DNA of 64,000 nucleotides from the NCBI GenBank assembly GCA_013399855.1, contig VXAY01002045.1, forward strand, positions 310,001 to 374,000. The letters are read 5' to 3'. Position numbers and translations under genes: made by a program. The DNA is from Oxyruncus cristatus (taxonomy: Eukaryota; Chordata; Aves; Passeriformes; Cotingidae). The notes beneath the pieces were generated by a model. The model was not told the origin of the DNA. It was given only the letters and a program-made list of their open reading frames with translations, and did no database searches. Positions 55,801 through 64,000 of the stretch are shown here, piece after piece (positions within the stretch are counted from its first letter, which is position 1; the number at the start of each line of letters is the position of its first letter).

Positions 55801-58800
55801 AAAGTCTAGCATCTTGAAACTTTTTCTAGAACTCAACTATTTTATTATTTAGATAAATAATATATCTCACATGGAATACTGTGAGACTATTCACAATGGA
55901 AAAGTATTCAATGTGTAGCACAGGCTTGACTAGAAGGTTGTGAAAAATGTTATTTTTAAACCAACTTCCTTTCAGAGGAAGTAATTGTAGTGTTTTTCTG
56001 CTACGTGTGTGAAGTAGCAAGGAGGAGTATATTTCTGGTGTTGTAAATCCTTTAAAAGCTGGCAGATTGCCCCACCATAGTGCCTAAGTATGTATCACAA
56101 GGGAGGAGTGGTAGTCAGCTGACTTCAGGGTACAGAGAAAACCCAACTGAAGAAAAAACAAAGCAGAACTTTAAACAGAACTCTAATTCAGTCGGTTTAA
56201 ATAAAACAATTTGCCTACAAAGACTTAAAAGGTAATGCTGAATACTTAATGTTTTCTCTGAATAATTTTCATCTTTGGTCTGTCATTATTTTGATCTGTG
56301 TATCTTAATGCATGCAAAAATGTGAACATTGTCTCATTTTTTTAAATATTCAGAAGTAAGAAAACAAGTATTTTATGGTAGTTCATGCAATTTGAAATTA
56401 TTTCTCCTTCTTCATCAAACCTGTTGAAAGGCAAAGACCTTAAGGGTAGGGAGGGAAGCATGATAACATAATTACAGTCTTATACAACTATCGTATCATG
56501 GTAAAACTTTGCAATACAAATGACATTCTTTTAAACATCACTTTCTGTGCTTAATTCAGTTCGTATGTTCAGTGCATTTAAAGTCACTGAATCATTATGA
56601 TTTACTCAGTTTTATACCCATAAATTGTATCTAATTAAATGGTATCTTCTCATTCAAATCATCTTATTTTCATTCCCAATTATTTGGTTTGGATTATGCC
56701 TTTCTGTGCTATATTTGGCACTTGATTTTTTTAATGTCTTCCAGCTTTTTTTACTGCTTTCATGTTTTCTCTAAATCCTTTCAGATAAGTGCGCTCACCT
56801 CTTAAGGATCTCAGTCCAAAGGATGTTCTCCAGGTTCTGAACCATTTTCCTGGATCTTTTCTGTAGTCGCCAGTTTTTAAAGTCCCAAATACAACAATAT
56901 ACCGTTCATATGCAAACAAAACAAACTACTTTTCCTTTTAACAGTTGACTTGAACAGTTGTTGTTTGGTTGAGTTTTTTTCCAACCACACCATTGTACTA
57001 AGACAGGAACTTGTGAAGATGCCTTTGCCTGGTATAACCCAACAGTATTTCCAGAGAAAGTTTCCAAGATACAATAACGAAAGAAGAGATAATTAACTAT
57101 TTATTTTTCTCTCCAAATGGGTAATTAATAATTGTTTCGTGTGAACCAATTGCTCTGTGCCAGTAATCGTATTTTACTACTTGGATTATGTTATTTATTT
57201 TCTAATCATTGACAAAAATACAAAGCATGCTATGGTAGTTGTGACTCGTACAGAATTTCCTTTGGAAGATGGTAGCCAGTAATAAATCTTGTTATTGAAA
57301 ACCATTTTTGAGTTCTACTAGATCTTAATCTACTCAATAAACACTTCTGTATTGCAGAGTGCTAGTTTGAATTCTGAATACTATGGCATTTTGCTGAAAA
57401 TTTTACAAGCATCTTTTATGCAACAACATATCCAGTTCTGCAAATACGCAATGGCTTGTGCAATTCTGGCCAATGAAGGACACGGCCGCCCCCAAAGTAC
57501 AATAAAAGGGTTAAACTGTTTTGCATAGAAATTAATTACCTTGTACCAACTACTGTATTTCAAGATATACAAACCTGCCCTTTTTGGAAAGTACTTGCAA
57601 AAGAGCATCTTTCAACACCCACCCTTCTTGGGAAGCTTGTACAAAGCTGGAAGAGTGCAAGAGGAACAGGCACTCCGGGGGAGAGTGGCCATGATGGCTC
57701 TGGGATAAAACCTCCCTTGCATTCACCACGCTTTCATCAGCTACACCAGTTACAAGCGCCACAGGTGGGGAATGATGTACTCATTGCCTTCCCTTATAAC
57801 TCACAGGTTATATATTTGAAAAATAAAAATTAAAGAACTGAAATCTACCATATCAACTGAATTTTGAATCAGTTTTTCCTCTATTTTGTCTGAGTTTTCA
57901 ATCTGATTTGCCAATGTAGTTACTTCAGTATTTCTGTTCCTTAAATTTTGGCAAAGTAGTGCTTTTTCACCTGTATTTTAGAAACACCCAATATTTCAGA
58001 AGTCATTTTAAAAGGAGTATCAGTATACAAAAGGTCTTCCAATGAAAATCTAGGGATTCCAGAACTTAAACTATTTGGGCCTGATTTAAAATATTTATTG
58101 CCAACAAGAAGAGATGATGAATTACTTTTCATTCCAGAAGTAAATAAGGAATGCGTTCACAGCCTTGCAGTAGGGGAGAGAAGGGAACTGCATTGTCAGC
58201 GAGAACTTGACAGTTTCCATTTAGCATCAAAACCTATTATTAGAACAATTTATTTCTACTATATTAAAAGGTGTATTATTCTGAACTATCATAATTACAG
58301 ATACAAAGATATGAAGACAAAACGAACTTCCTATATTAATTTCTGTGCCCAACTTCATTGCATTAAGCTACTTTGCTACCTTTCAGATCGCTGTATAATG
58401 CTGGTATTGTTTATACAGTGACACTGATGTAAGTCCTGGAGAATGTTTACTCATTTAATTCTGACGTGCTGACAACAGCAAATATCACAGAAGTGTCATA
58501 CACACCTCCAGTGAACCTTATGAAGTTTTGGAGGAGAAGGATAAAAAGCTTCTTTAGCTCCAAAACCATCTTCCTTACAAGTCTTTGAAATTCATTGCAA
58601 CTGACAGAGAAGAACCTCCTCCAACAGCTGCTGCACCAATTGTTACGTCAAATGAAAGATAGGACAATTAAATATAGAGAACTTCTCGCTATTACTGAAC
58701 AAATTAGTAAGAGGGCAACAGATCTCATTTCTTAAAAAATTATTATTTATAAAAGCAAAAATTCTTCACTAGAGACTATTCATACCTTAAGAGCTCAGAC

Positions 58801-61800
58801 AGCGTAATCGGTTCTCTCAACCAGAGTAATGACATATAACAAAATGAAAGGGTCATTGGCATTGTCATCCTCAGTTTCTCCTTCTGGTTCTTCATCAAAT
58901 ACAAGCTGCCATCTACTGATCCAGAGTATACAGAGGTGCTTTCTTGGGTTTATGTTAAAAACAAAAGAGAAAAAAAGTAATTGATATGACAGACACATGA
59001 CCCACGGTATACAGAAAACAAGAACATACGAGGACCCTTGTTCAACATTTTGAAATAATTACATAGAGTAGATTGGTTGGTTGTGTACTTTTCTACTAAA
59101 CAGCTTAACTCTAATTGACTTATTTACCATGACATGCAATAACAATCTATTTCATAAACTGCTAATTCAATTGACTAAGACACCACATCATATGAAAAGA
59201 CAGAACTCCCTACGGTACCCATCAAAACAGACCTTTTGCTGGGAACTATACTTAAACCTGGAGTTCTGAAAGGACAATAAGTCCCCTACAACATATAAAT
59301 AACATTACTTAGGAGCTGGAAATACTATTTTCCACTTGAGAGGTAAGGGAACGGTGAGGAAACAAGGCAAAATTTGATGTACTTTAAACAATGACTCCCA
59401 GTTTTAAACTTCAGCACAGGCCAGACTTGAACAACAATGTCATTTATGTTGCAGAAATTCTACTGATGTTAAGGTCTGCCCTATAATCTCTAACACTGGA
59501 AACACAGGCATTCTTTTAAAAACCGTATTTAAATTCAATGTCAAATAAACAACTTTAAAAAAGAATGTAGCAAATGGTGAAGAGGGTGGAAAAAACCACA
59601 GACAAATAAACAACCAAACCTCTCTACTTCCTTACTGAGATGAATCACTAAAAACTAAAAGGAACAGCAAAGAGAAAATTTAATTCAGTAGAGTGATCTG
59701 TGAGTTAGGACCCTTTTCAGACAACTTAAAAAAAAAAAAGCTTCTCTTTCCTACATCATGACCAAGCCAGGATGAAGGAAAATGCATTTAAAGAACACCA
59801 GGATGAAATTCAGCACTGACTCTGCAGAGATTTTTCTCTCTGTTTCCCCACAAACCGTTCACCGGTTCAGACAGGAACAGCGAGAGCTGGATGCACAGCT
59901 CCCCAGCTGGGAGCTGCAGGGCCATGGCAAGCAGCCTGCACAAAACAGTTTAGAACTGCAGAGAGTTTGGCAGCTCCACGGTTACGCTGGCAGGCGACAG
60001 CCACGCCTGCCAGGGGACATCGGTGGAGGTCCAGCCCGCTGATACGAGGGATGAGGACACTGCCAACAGCACTTCCATCGGCAGGGCTGGTCTGGGATGC
60101 CACCTACCGGCTCCTGAGCCGGCAGTGCTGTGGGCACGGCACAGGTAACAGAGCCGCTCCAACATACCCGGGACAGAGGAGAGCATCCCGTGTGGCTAAC
60201 ACGCACCGCTGCGTCAGAGAACAAAAGCAGGAACATAGGTTTAATCCTTGCAGTCAACGGCTTCACCTTTCGCAGGGATGCCTCTCCTTGAAGGCAGCTT
60301 CATGACAGCAGCTTCATTATTAATTTCACATTTAATTCAATTTAAAATAATCCTGATTATATTCGCAGCCATAATGATGGCACACACCATTTCCTTTTAT
60401 TTCTTCTAGCTTATGCAAGGCATAACAACACACAGTTACACACAGCTAATAATTTAAGAGTTTTTATAGGCTTCTCTAGCAATATCTCAGTGCTATATTC
60501 AGTGGAATTTGCTATTAATCCTACAGAAAAAATAACAAAAACAGTGCTTGCCGTCTGGACAAGCCTCTTAGGCAAGGAAGGCTGTTGAAGTGTCTAGTCT
60601 GTGGCAATAACAGCTCAGCAAAAATGGCACTGGAAAAAAATTTATGAATCTTCACATGAGTTTACAATAGATTAGAGCACACTTACTATTACTTGTGTTA
60701 AACTTCAATATAAAAACGTGTTTCTATGTTTGTCTGATTTCACTAAAATTTGCTTTTAGTGTCACTGAACTCTTAATTAATTTCAAGTTATTATAGTGAA
60801 ATTGATGACTACTGGAAACGGAATTCTGAAACAACAAACCAAGAACATGAAAAATTATGGCCTATTTAGGACTACCTAGCTGTTCTAAAACTCTAAGAAA
60901 CGTAACTATAAAACGCACAAGTACCAAGGAAGAAAGGAGTTCCTCTAGACGTCAAAAAGAGGAAGAAAATTCAAGGGAATATTTTCACTAGAAAATTTTC
61001 ACTCAATTCGTTCCTCTTCATATTATATTTGTGTAAGGCCCAAGATTCTACACATGCAAACATACAGTGACTCTTTACCTGAAAATGTCACCATCTTAAT
61101 ATATAAGGGTGAAAATACTTGAATAACATTCACAAAAATTTGCGTCACCATTTTTGCACCTTTTGCCCCCTCCCTATTCCTGTTTAGATTTTCTAAAATG
61201 CATTTATTTTCCTAATTGCTGCTGATCAAATTTCTCACTCTATTACCATTTCTGGATTTTACAAAATAAAGAGAAAAGCACAAAATAATAAGATTGCATT
61301 CTTCTGAGGGCAGACGGGCAATATCACAGAAGAACAGAAAGGGGACATAAAGAGGGTAGTACATAACACGGGAATAAGAAACACTGAGACAGATGAAGGA
61401 AAAGGCAAGCCAAGAATAAAGAAAAAAGAAAACCTCAGGAATTTAAAATGCAAGCAAAGCTTTCAAACGTGCCTTGAAATGTATTTTCAGTATCAGATAT
61501 TGCAGCATTGTTTAGCATCACACTTGCCCAGTAGCACTTAACAGTCCAGTTTTCTATAACATTTTAATTTAAAAGTTTAGCATTCTGCAAATATTTTCAA
61601 ACTCGTATGGTGAGCAGAAAGCAGAAACTCATGGAACACTAAAATATGATTTTTCAGAGAAGGGGTTATAGGGAAATTTGTAAAAAGAATGCAGAGACAA
61701 AAGACACAGAAGCATCAAAATACTTAAAAGAAAAAAATTAAAAACCTAAATATATCTATGGGATAGAAAAAAAATTCCCCCCCCCCCAAAGAACAAACTC

Positions 61801-63364
61801 ATGTTTTTTGACATCAAAGTTATGACTGACAGCTCTGCTACTGGATAAACAAGTGCTTATTCTTCAAAGCTGCTGTGTTTGTGAACATCTAGCTTTGCAG
61901 ATAAAATACCAACTTTTTCCCACTCCAAACAGGAGGCATGGAGTGAACTTGTTATAAAACAGAACTTCCTCCTGCATTTCCCACTGTATTTACAGGTCCT
62001 CTTCAACTTTCATCTCCCAGGGTGGGGGTTGAGGGGGAAGTCTTCTATTTTTGGTAGACTATAAAGCACTGCAGTGGCAAACAGGACTGAAAACTTTACA
62101 CCTTCCAACCAGTTCCTCCAATTCACTGTACACAAATACACTTTATTTATATTTAAAAACTACAGAAAAACTGGTTTCCAGATAGTTTAGTTCACTGCTC
62201 CTACCTGAGACCTTGCTCATGGACGAGGCAAAGCTGCAGTCAGTCTGTAGATCCCCCTCACTTTCAGAGAGGGACAGCAAGTGTAGAAGGCTGGATCTTT
62301 CTGGTTCACTGTCCCCATCAGTACTGCTCTCACATACCTGTTTTTTGTAAATACGTATTTGTATTAGCTACTGTTAGTTACTGTTTCAGTCTTAACAAAC
62401 TACATAAAGTAGGACAGATATAAAATCAATAGTAAAGTTAAAGCCCAAACTGTTCACATTTTTACTTTCTCTATAAATCAACAGTATGTGAAGAAATCCT
62501 GGTGAAAAAAGTATTTTTAGAGGATTTCTCAATATTGAAAGACTTCTACTGAATACATTTCAATCTGCCACAATGACCAGAAAGTTGGCAGCATATAGAA
62601 TCAAAGCTTGATGAAATAAGTAACTTCAAGGGAGTAGGCAGGACAGGATGGTAGCTGCTGATGCATTTTGCATTGTGATGTCTATCTACTGATTATCTAT
62701 GTTAAGACAAAGCAATATTTTTAAATAAGCAGATTCAAATACTCAGAGAAGTATTTATCTCTTGAAATGGGTAAAAAAACCCCCAGAAATAACAAAATGG
62801 ACACGTGGAACCCTGTTCAGATGACATCCTGCATACTGAAGTAACATTATTACCAGTGAGATATCTTGAACAAAGAATGTTTCTGTTGTTGCTTTTAAAA
62901 AGGTATCAAACATCTCAAGGGATGTGAGCTTTCACTTACTGATACTGCTTTGACAGTTTCCCCAGCTGGTCTGTTGCAATATGCCTGTTTGCTCTTCTGA
63001 AGGTAACACCTCCAAAAATTGTACAGAACTTCATCCTTATAAATACAAATGGATGATTAGTACAAAGTTTACAAGATCATTAATTGCTGAGAGAACAGAA
63101 CGTAATTTCTAACTCAGGAATCTGAGTAATATTCCATCTCTAATGTTACTAACTATGATTTTATGTGTTCCATGTTTTTAAACAGGGAGTTGTTTGATTC
63201 CCTTTAAAAATTGAAGTTTTTTAAAATAAACACCTTCTGTAACACAAGTCACTGACATCCACATACCTTCATTTGTGGACATACTCCTAATGCTTCTAAA
63301 GCTTCAGCTTGTTTCTTGAGTACAAGTTGAAAGCCTTCACAAACATACCATTCACAGACTCTAT
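19638..63364 (-). CDS. TAF1B: TAF1B, RNA polymerase I selectivity factor SL1 subunit B, 3' part of gene (12 exons)
   Basis: Exons in transcript order are 63267-63364, 62940-63035, 62205-62337, 58786-58942, 52402-52501, 32580-32727, 30296-30473, 29954-30000, 26025-26115, 25520-25590, 23484-23709 and 19638-19830. All borders are GT/AG, and the phases join into 511 codons plus TAA with no break. Known role: TAF1B is the TFIIB/Rrn7-like subunit of SL1 (TIF-IB) and recruits RNA polymerase I to rDNA promoters in the nucleolus. Seen here: the end of the linker and the region corresponding to the cyclin-like core ([71 protein letters not shown]) and the C-terminal region ([12 protein letters not shown]). 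The N-terminal zinc ribbon, roughly the first 70 residues, lies beyond 64000. The length fits the roughly 590-residue mammalian protein. Confidence 0.95.
20930..21230. repeat. Possible ancient tRNA-derived SINE-like fragment
   Basis: The string gctaattactagactataga followed by gtcatttgctcgctccctct, together with aggtctcccac further on, resembles diverged tRNA-derived repeats common in amniote genomes (B-box-like and anticodon-arm-like text). The match is by recall only and the borders are not clear. Confidence 0.3.
21251..21330 (-). mobile_element. CR1 3'-end fragment
   Basis: The plus strand reads agaatcatagaataatgtag, then gttggaaaagact and a diverged ttattgagtataactcct. This is the reverse complement of the CR1 3' tail, including the terminal repeat. 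It is short and diverged. Confidence 0.75.
23484..23709 (-). CDS. TAF1B: TAF1B exon ([11 protein letters not shown] block)
   Basis: The exon holds two bases, 74 codons and two bases, from [18 protein letters not shown] through [20 protein letters not shown] to [11 protein letters not shown]. It matches the mammalian C-terminal region (MVVNLQKQF, TCFHGHSLQGVLKEK). The acceptor is TGTACAG and the donor GTAAGT. Confidence 0.96.
23710..26024 (-). other. TAF1B introns around the exon at 25520-25590
   Basis: Two introns (23710-25519 and 25591-26024) hold AT-rich sequence and a run of 16 A at 24300-24315. The overlapping frames at 25069-25381 on both strands have no recognisable content. Confidence 0.55.
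25520..25590 (-). CDS. TAF1B: TAF1B exon ([12 protein letters not shown] block)
   Basis: This 71-base exon encodes [20 protein letters not shown], then KRR, with one split base at each end. It matches mammalian YLWKSEKPLYYSFVDKPVAY. The acceptor is TGGTAG and the donor the near-consensus GTGAGT. It is too short to stand out as an open frame. Confidence 0.93.
26025..26115 (-). CDS. TAF1B: TAF1B exon ([11 protein letters not shown] block)
   Basis: The exon holds two bases, 29 codons and two bases: [20 protein letters not shown], then QKKLDEERA. It matches the mammalian WFDFRKWYQIMKKAFDEKKQ stretch. The acceptor is TATTCAG and the donor GTAAGA. The upstream open frame seen in this region is intronic. 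Confidence 0.95.
26539..27625 (-). mobile_element. CR1 non-LTR retrotransposon, 5'-truncated, with reverse transcriptase remnant
   Basis: A CR1 copy lies on the minus strand with its 3' tail at 26539 (reverse complement of the tail, atcatagaatcagatgggtt). A 233-codon uninterrupted frame at 26621-27322 encodes the C-terminal part of the pol protein ([48 protein letters not shown]). Upstream, two overlapping frames carry [16 protein letters not shown] and [11 protein letters not shown], so at least one frameshift is present. The text jumps from the LCWVRN segment straight to [12 protein letters not shown], which indicates an internal deletion of roughly 100 bases. The long intact frame suggests it is the youngest repeat here. 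Confidence 0.93.
28643..28677. repeat. Perfect inverted repeat, 15-bp arms, 5-base loop
   Basis: The left arm aattgtaggagctga (28643-28657) and the right arm tcagctcctacaatt (28663-28677) are exact reverse complements separated by aatac. It lies in a TAF1B intron, outside the CR1 copy. Transcribed RNA would form a stable stem. The length is too short for a typical miRNA precursor. Confidence 0.9.
29954..30000 (-). CDS. TAF1B: TAF1B small exon ([15 protein letters not shown])
   Basis: This 47-base exon holds 15 full codons with one split base on each side. It matches mammalian SLSNLAEKHNEKNKKD. The acceptor is TTTCCAG and the donor GTATAT. Both phases fit the neighbouring exons exactly. Confidence 0.93.
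30296..30473 (-). CDS. TAF1B: TAF1B exon ([11 protein letters not shown] block)
   Basis: The exon has two bases, 58 codons and two bases: [20 protein letters not shown], then [20 protein letters not shown] and DDHYE. It corresponds to the second cyclin-like repeat of the TFIIB-like core. The acceptor is TAATCAG and the donor GTAAGT. The hydrophobic stretch is a buried helix in this fold, not a membrane segment. Confidence 0.96.
30474..32579 (-). other. TAF1B intron, about 2.1 kb
   Basis: A slightly GC-richer patch at about 30960-31090 sits in otherwise AT-rich intron. No repeat, RNA gene or exon was recognised. Confidence 0.55.
32580..32727 (-). CDS. TAF1B: TAF1B exon ([11 protein letters not shown] block)
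   Basis: The exon holds 49 codons plus one base: [20 protein letters not shown], then [20 protein letters not shown] and KYLMEANLP. It is a very close match to the mammalian [19 protein letters not shown] region. The acceptor is CTTTCAG and the donor GTAAAT. Confidence 0.96.
32955..33650 (-). mobile_element. Old CR1 fragment with large internal deletion
   Basis: Read on the minus strand, 33430-33640 gives decayed pol text from the N-terminal half of the reverse transcriptase ([34 protein letters not shown]). The part below about 33400 gives C-terminal text (ILP, SVLVRHT-like, [30 protein letters not shown]). The middle of the reverse transcriptase is missing. Many stops and frameshifts show that it is an old copy. 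Confidence 0.75.
35826..35849 (+). repeat. Poly-A run, 24 bases, next to an assembly gap
   Basis: Twenty-four A are followed by cctaa and then N. The run probably caused the break in the assembly. Confidence 0.95.
35855..35908. other. Assembly gap, 54 N
   Basis: This is a short run of N directly after the poly-A stretch in the large TAF1B intron. The open frame that appears to cross it is an artefact. Confidence 0.98.
38478..38530 (+). mobile_element. CR1 3'-end fragment
   Basis: The text caatctttaaaggtccctt, then ccgacccaaaccatgttgtg and attctgtga, is the CR1 3' tail in plus orientation. It is a short 5'-truncated copy. Confidence 0.82.
44484..44545. repeat. Three-copy tandem repeat, about 22-bp unit
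   Basis: The core gttatttaca occurs at 44489, 44511 and 44532, so the spacing is 22 and 21 bases, with T-rich filler (gttttt) between copies. There are too few copies for a satellite, and the identical cores suggest a recent local expansion. Confidence 0.8.
45571..45589 (+). repeat. Poly-A run, 19 bases
   Basis: A simple A run in the large TAF1B intron (poly-U in the transcript). No mobile element was recognised next to it. Confidence 0.9.
49686..50075 (-). mobile_element. Old CR1 copy, 3' part
   Basis: The plus strand reads cctgaggttggaagagaccc and later ccttctcttctcagcgataa, the reverse complement of a CR1 3' end and of the [11 protein letters not shown] coding block (here decayed to [11 protein letters not shown]). 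It is diverged with frameshifts and older than the copy at 26539-27625. Confidence 0.8.
52402..52501 (-). CDS. TAF1B: TAF1B exon ([17 protein letters not shown] block)
   Basis: The exon holds one base plus 33 codons: [20 protein letters not shown], then [13 protein letters not shown]. Mammalian TAF1B has EEDHIPYINAFQHFPEQMKLYGRD at this point. The acceptor is ATGCAG and the donor GTAATT. The exon sits upstream of the largest intron in the window, about 19.7 kb. Confidence 0.95.
53191..53203. repeat. Short TA microsatellite
   Basis: Thirteen bases of alternating AT, followed by two nearby copies of tatataaaatag at about 53198 and 53218. Confidence 0.8.
53830..53912 (+). mobile_element. CR1 3'-end fragment
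   Basis: The text aaaggttggacttgatctca, then gaggtcttttccaacctagt and tgattctgtgttcctgtgat, is the CR1 3' tail in plus orientation, with a slightly decayed terminal 8-base repeat. Confidence 0.87.
57941..58132 (-). other. Unassigned minus-strand open frame, possible helix-turn-helix remnant
   Basis: A 63-codon frame contains [11 protein letters not shown] followed after 12 residues by [15 protein letters not shown]. The spacing resembles the helix-turn-helix segment of some transposon-derived integrase proteins (a G.PRF..E.LL strand, then a .LGVS..T. recognition helix). No catalytic domain is visible nearby. Chance in AT-rich intron sequence is quite possible. Confidence 0.15.
58786..58942 (-). 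CDS. TAF1B: TAF1B exon ([16 protein letters not shown] block)
   Basis: The exon has 157 bases: two bases, 51 codons and two bases. It contains [30 protein letters not shown] and [10 protein letters not shown], matching the start of the cyclin-like core in mammalian TAF1B. The acceptor is CCCAAG and the donor GTATGA. Confidence 0.95.
59830..60300. promoter_or_regulatory. Intronic GC-rich patch with paired Grainyhead-like motifs
   Basis: This patch of about 470 bases has much higher GC and CpG content than the intron around it, and open frames on both strands, which is expected from base composition. At 59852-59867 it carries aaaccgtt directly followed by caccggtt, two copies close to the Grainyhead consensus AACCGGTT. 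A regulatory role is inference. It could also be a decayed GC-rich repeat. Confidence 0.3.
61777..61787 (+). repeat. Poly-C run, 11 bases
   Basis: A run of 11 C follows an A-rich stretch. The neighbouring text is AT-rich with no known element. Confidence 0.9.
62205..62337 (-). CDS. TAF1B: TAF1B exon (acidic/serine-rich linker)
   Basis: The exon holds 44 codons plus one base. It begins [19 protein letters not shown] and is rich in Ser, Glu and Asp, like the variable linker of mammalian TAF1B (SEPELLSDVS region). The identity rests mainly on phase and on position between two clear exons. The acceptor is AAACAG and the donor GTAGGA. Confidence 0.85.
62940..63035 (-). CDS. TAF1B: TAF1B exon ([15 protein letters not shown] block)
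   Basis: Exactly 32 codons in phase 0 at both ends: [20 protein letters not shown], then [12 protein letters not shown]. The acceptor is ATAAG and the donor GTAAGT. It is homologous to the mammalian [19 protein letters not shown] stretch. Confidence 0.94.
63267..63364 (-). CDS. TAF1B: TAF1B exon (WYVCEGFQ block), first exon in window
   Basis: The exon holds two bases plus 32 codons: [18 protein letters not shown], then [14 protein letters not shown]. It matches the [20 protein letters not shown] region of mammalian TAF1B. The acceptor is CCTTAG and the donor GTATGT. The preceding exon, ending in one base of a codon, lies outside the window. Confidence 0.93.
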
Positions 63365-64000
63365 CTAAGGGGAAAAAAAAAGGGGGGGGTTTCTATTTGT
63401 ACTGTTTTGGGTTTCTTTCACCTTATGCACACTTATTTCCACTTAACATTCTGTTCCTTTGGTACCAGGACAAAGACATGTCTCTCTGTTTAAGACTTTC
63501 AGATGCTAGTGCATAGACCAGCTACACTGAATACTCCATTAACTTCCACTTTTTCACAGCCTTAAAGAGGAAGAAAAGTTACTGAACAAGCACTGTTCTC
63601 CACGCATTTCCCAAGAATAATATTATTTCACTAAAACATCTAGTGTGGCATTTGTAATTGAGTGGAGAATTGTTAAATGACCAGTTTTAAAATAACTAAG
63701 AACCTGCCATCAAAAAATGAAATACGTACATTTCTTTCCCATCCCTGGCACAGAAACCTGGAACATTACAGTAGTGAGTTAGGCAAAAAACAACCAACAC
63801 CACCACGTGCTTCACCATTCCCTCCCACAGAATCATAAAAGTTTAAATGAAAGAAACTTTCTCAGATATTCTGAGGTTCTAGCAAATCTCAGCACAACAT
63901 GAATTTCATAAGGAGTGGGCCTGCTCTGGTCTATTTCCTATTTTTTCAGGCTGCATTACATTTACTTTTCATGCTTACCTCTCTCTGTTTACTACTAGCC
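63365..64000 (-). other. TAF1B intron (incomplete) at window end
   Basis: Intronic sequence upstream of the WYVCEGFQ exon. A donor-like gaggtaagc lies on the minus strand at about 63972-63980, but the frame required by the next exon has stops just before it, so no exon is called. Confidence 0.55.

Larger units (their letters stand above)
52502..58785 (-). other. TAF1B intron, about 6.3 kb
   Basis: The intron contains a TA microsatellite (53191-53203) and a CR1 3' end (53830-53912). A GC-richer part at 54100-54950 has no recognised repeat or gene. A T-rich part at 56250-57400 has AATAAA hexamers on the plus strand. Two minus-strand frames (56731-56919 and 57941-58132) drew attention but cannot be assigned. 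Confidence 0.55.
58943..62204 (-). other. TAF1B intron with a GC-rich island
   Basis: This intron is about 3.3 kb long. A GC-rich, CpG-containing patch at 59830-60300 stands out from its AT-rich surroundings. A run of 11 C occurs at 61777-61787. No exon or mobile element was recognised. Confidence 0.55.

Noticed and set aside
57270..57345. AATAAA hexamers on the plus strand as the end of an antisense gene or processed pseudogene
   Set aside because: No coding text on the plus strand precedes them and no poly-A tail follows. AT-rich introns produce such hexamers often.
59782..60305. Overlapping frames of 78-112 codons on both strands in the GC-rich patch
   Set aside because: All strands and frames are open to a similar extent, as expected from base composition, and no domain is recognisable.
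63960..64000. Donor-like gaggtaagc at the window end as a further TAF1B exon
   Set aside because: In the phase demanded by the next exon, the preceding bases contain TAG, TAG and TAA, so it cannot be that coding exon.

Overview
This is vertebrate nuclear DNA, most likely from a bird. It is AT-rich, its genes are split into short exons with GT/AG borders, and it holds several CR1 non-LTR retrotransposon copies, the main repeat family of birds and other sauropsids. The introns are compact. The species cannot be told from the sequence alone. All coding exons that I can support lie on the minus strand and belong to two tandem genes, so transcription runs from high to low coordinates.

Region 1 (1..11.1 kb): the 5' part of GRHL1, a Grainyhead-like transcription factor. 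Seven coding exons join in phase into 347 codons. They cover the N-terminal activation region and the start of the CP2-type DNA-binding domain; the rest of the gene lies beyond position 1. The first coding exon sits in a CpG island that is interrupted by a 559-base assembly gap, and its N-terminal peptide differs from the one I know for mammalian and frog GRHL1.

Region 2 (11.1..19.2 kb): the intergenic interval. It holds the GC-rich GRHL1 promoter island, one CR1 3' end, and about 7 kb in which I recognise nothing.

Region 3 (19.2..64 kb): the 3' part of TAF1B, a TFIIB-related subunit of the RNA polymerase I selectivity factor SL1. Twelve exons join in phase into 511 codons plus a stop. The N-terminal zinc-ribbon exons lie beyond position 64000. 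The introns hold CR1 copies of different ages, a perfect 15-bp hairpin, a GC-rich island with paired Grainyhead-like motifs, small tandem repeats and a 54-base gap.

The order TAF1B then GRHL1, in the same orientation, matches human 2p25, which supports both identifications. The two genes have no known shared pathway: TAF1B serves rRNA transcription in all cells, and GRHL1 controls epithelial genes. I found no clear undescribed system. The points most worth following are the GRHL1 first exon, the weak exon-4 donor followed by a UG-rich run, the intronic hairpin, the Grainyhead-like pair and a possible helix-turn-helix remnant.
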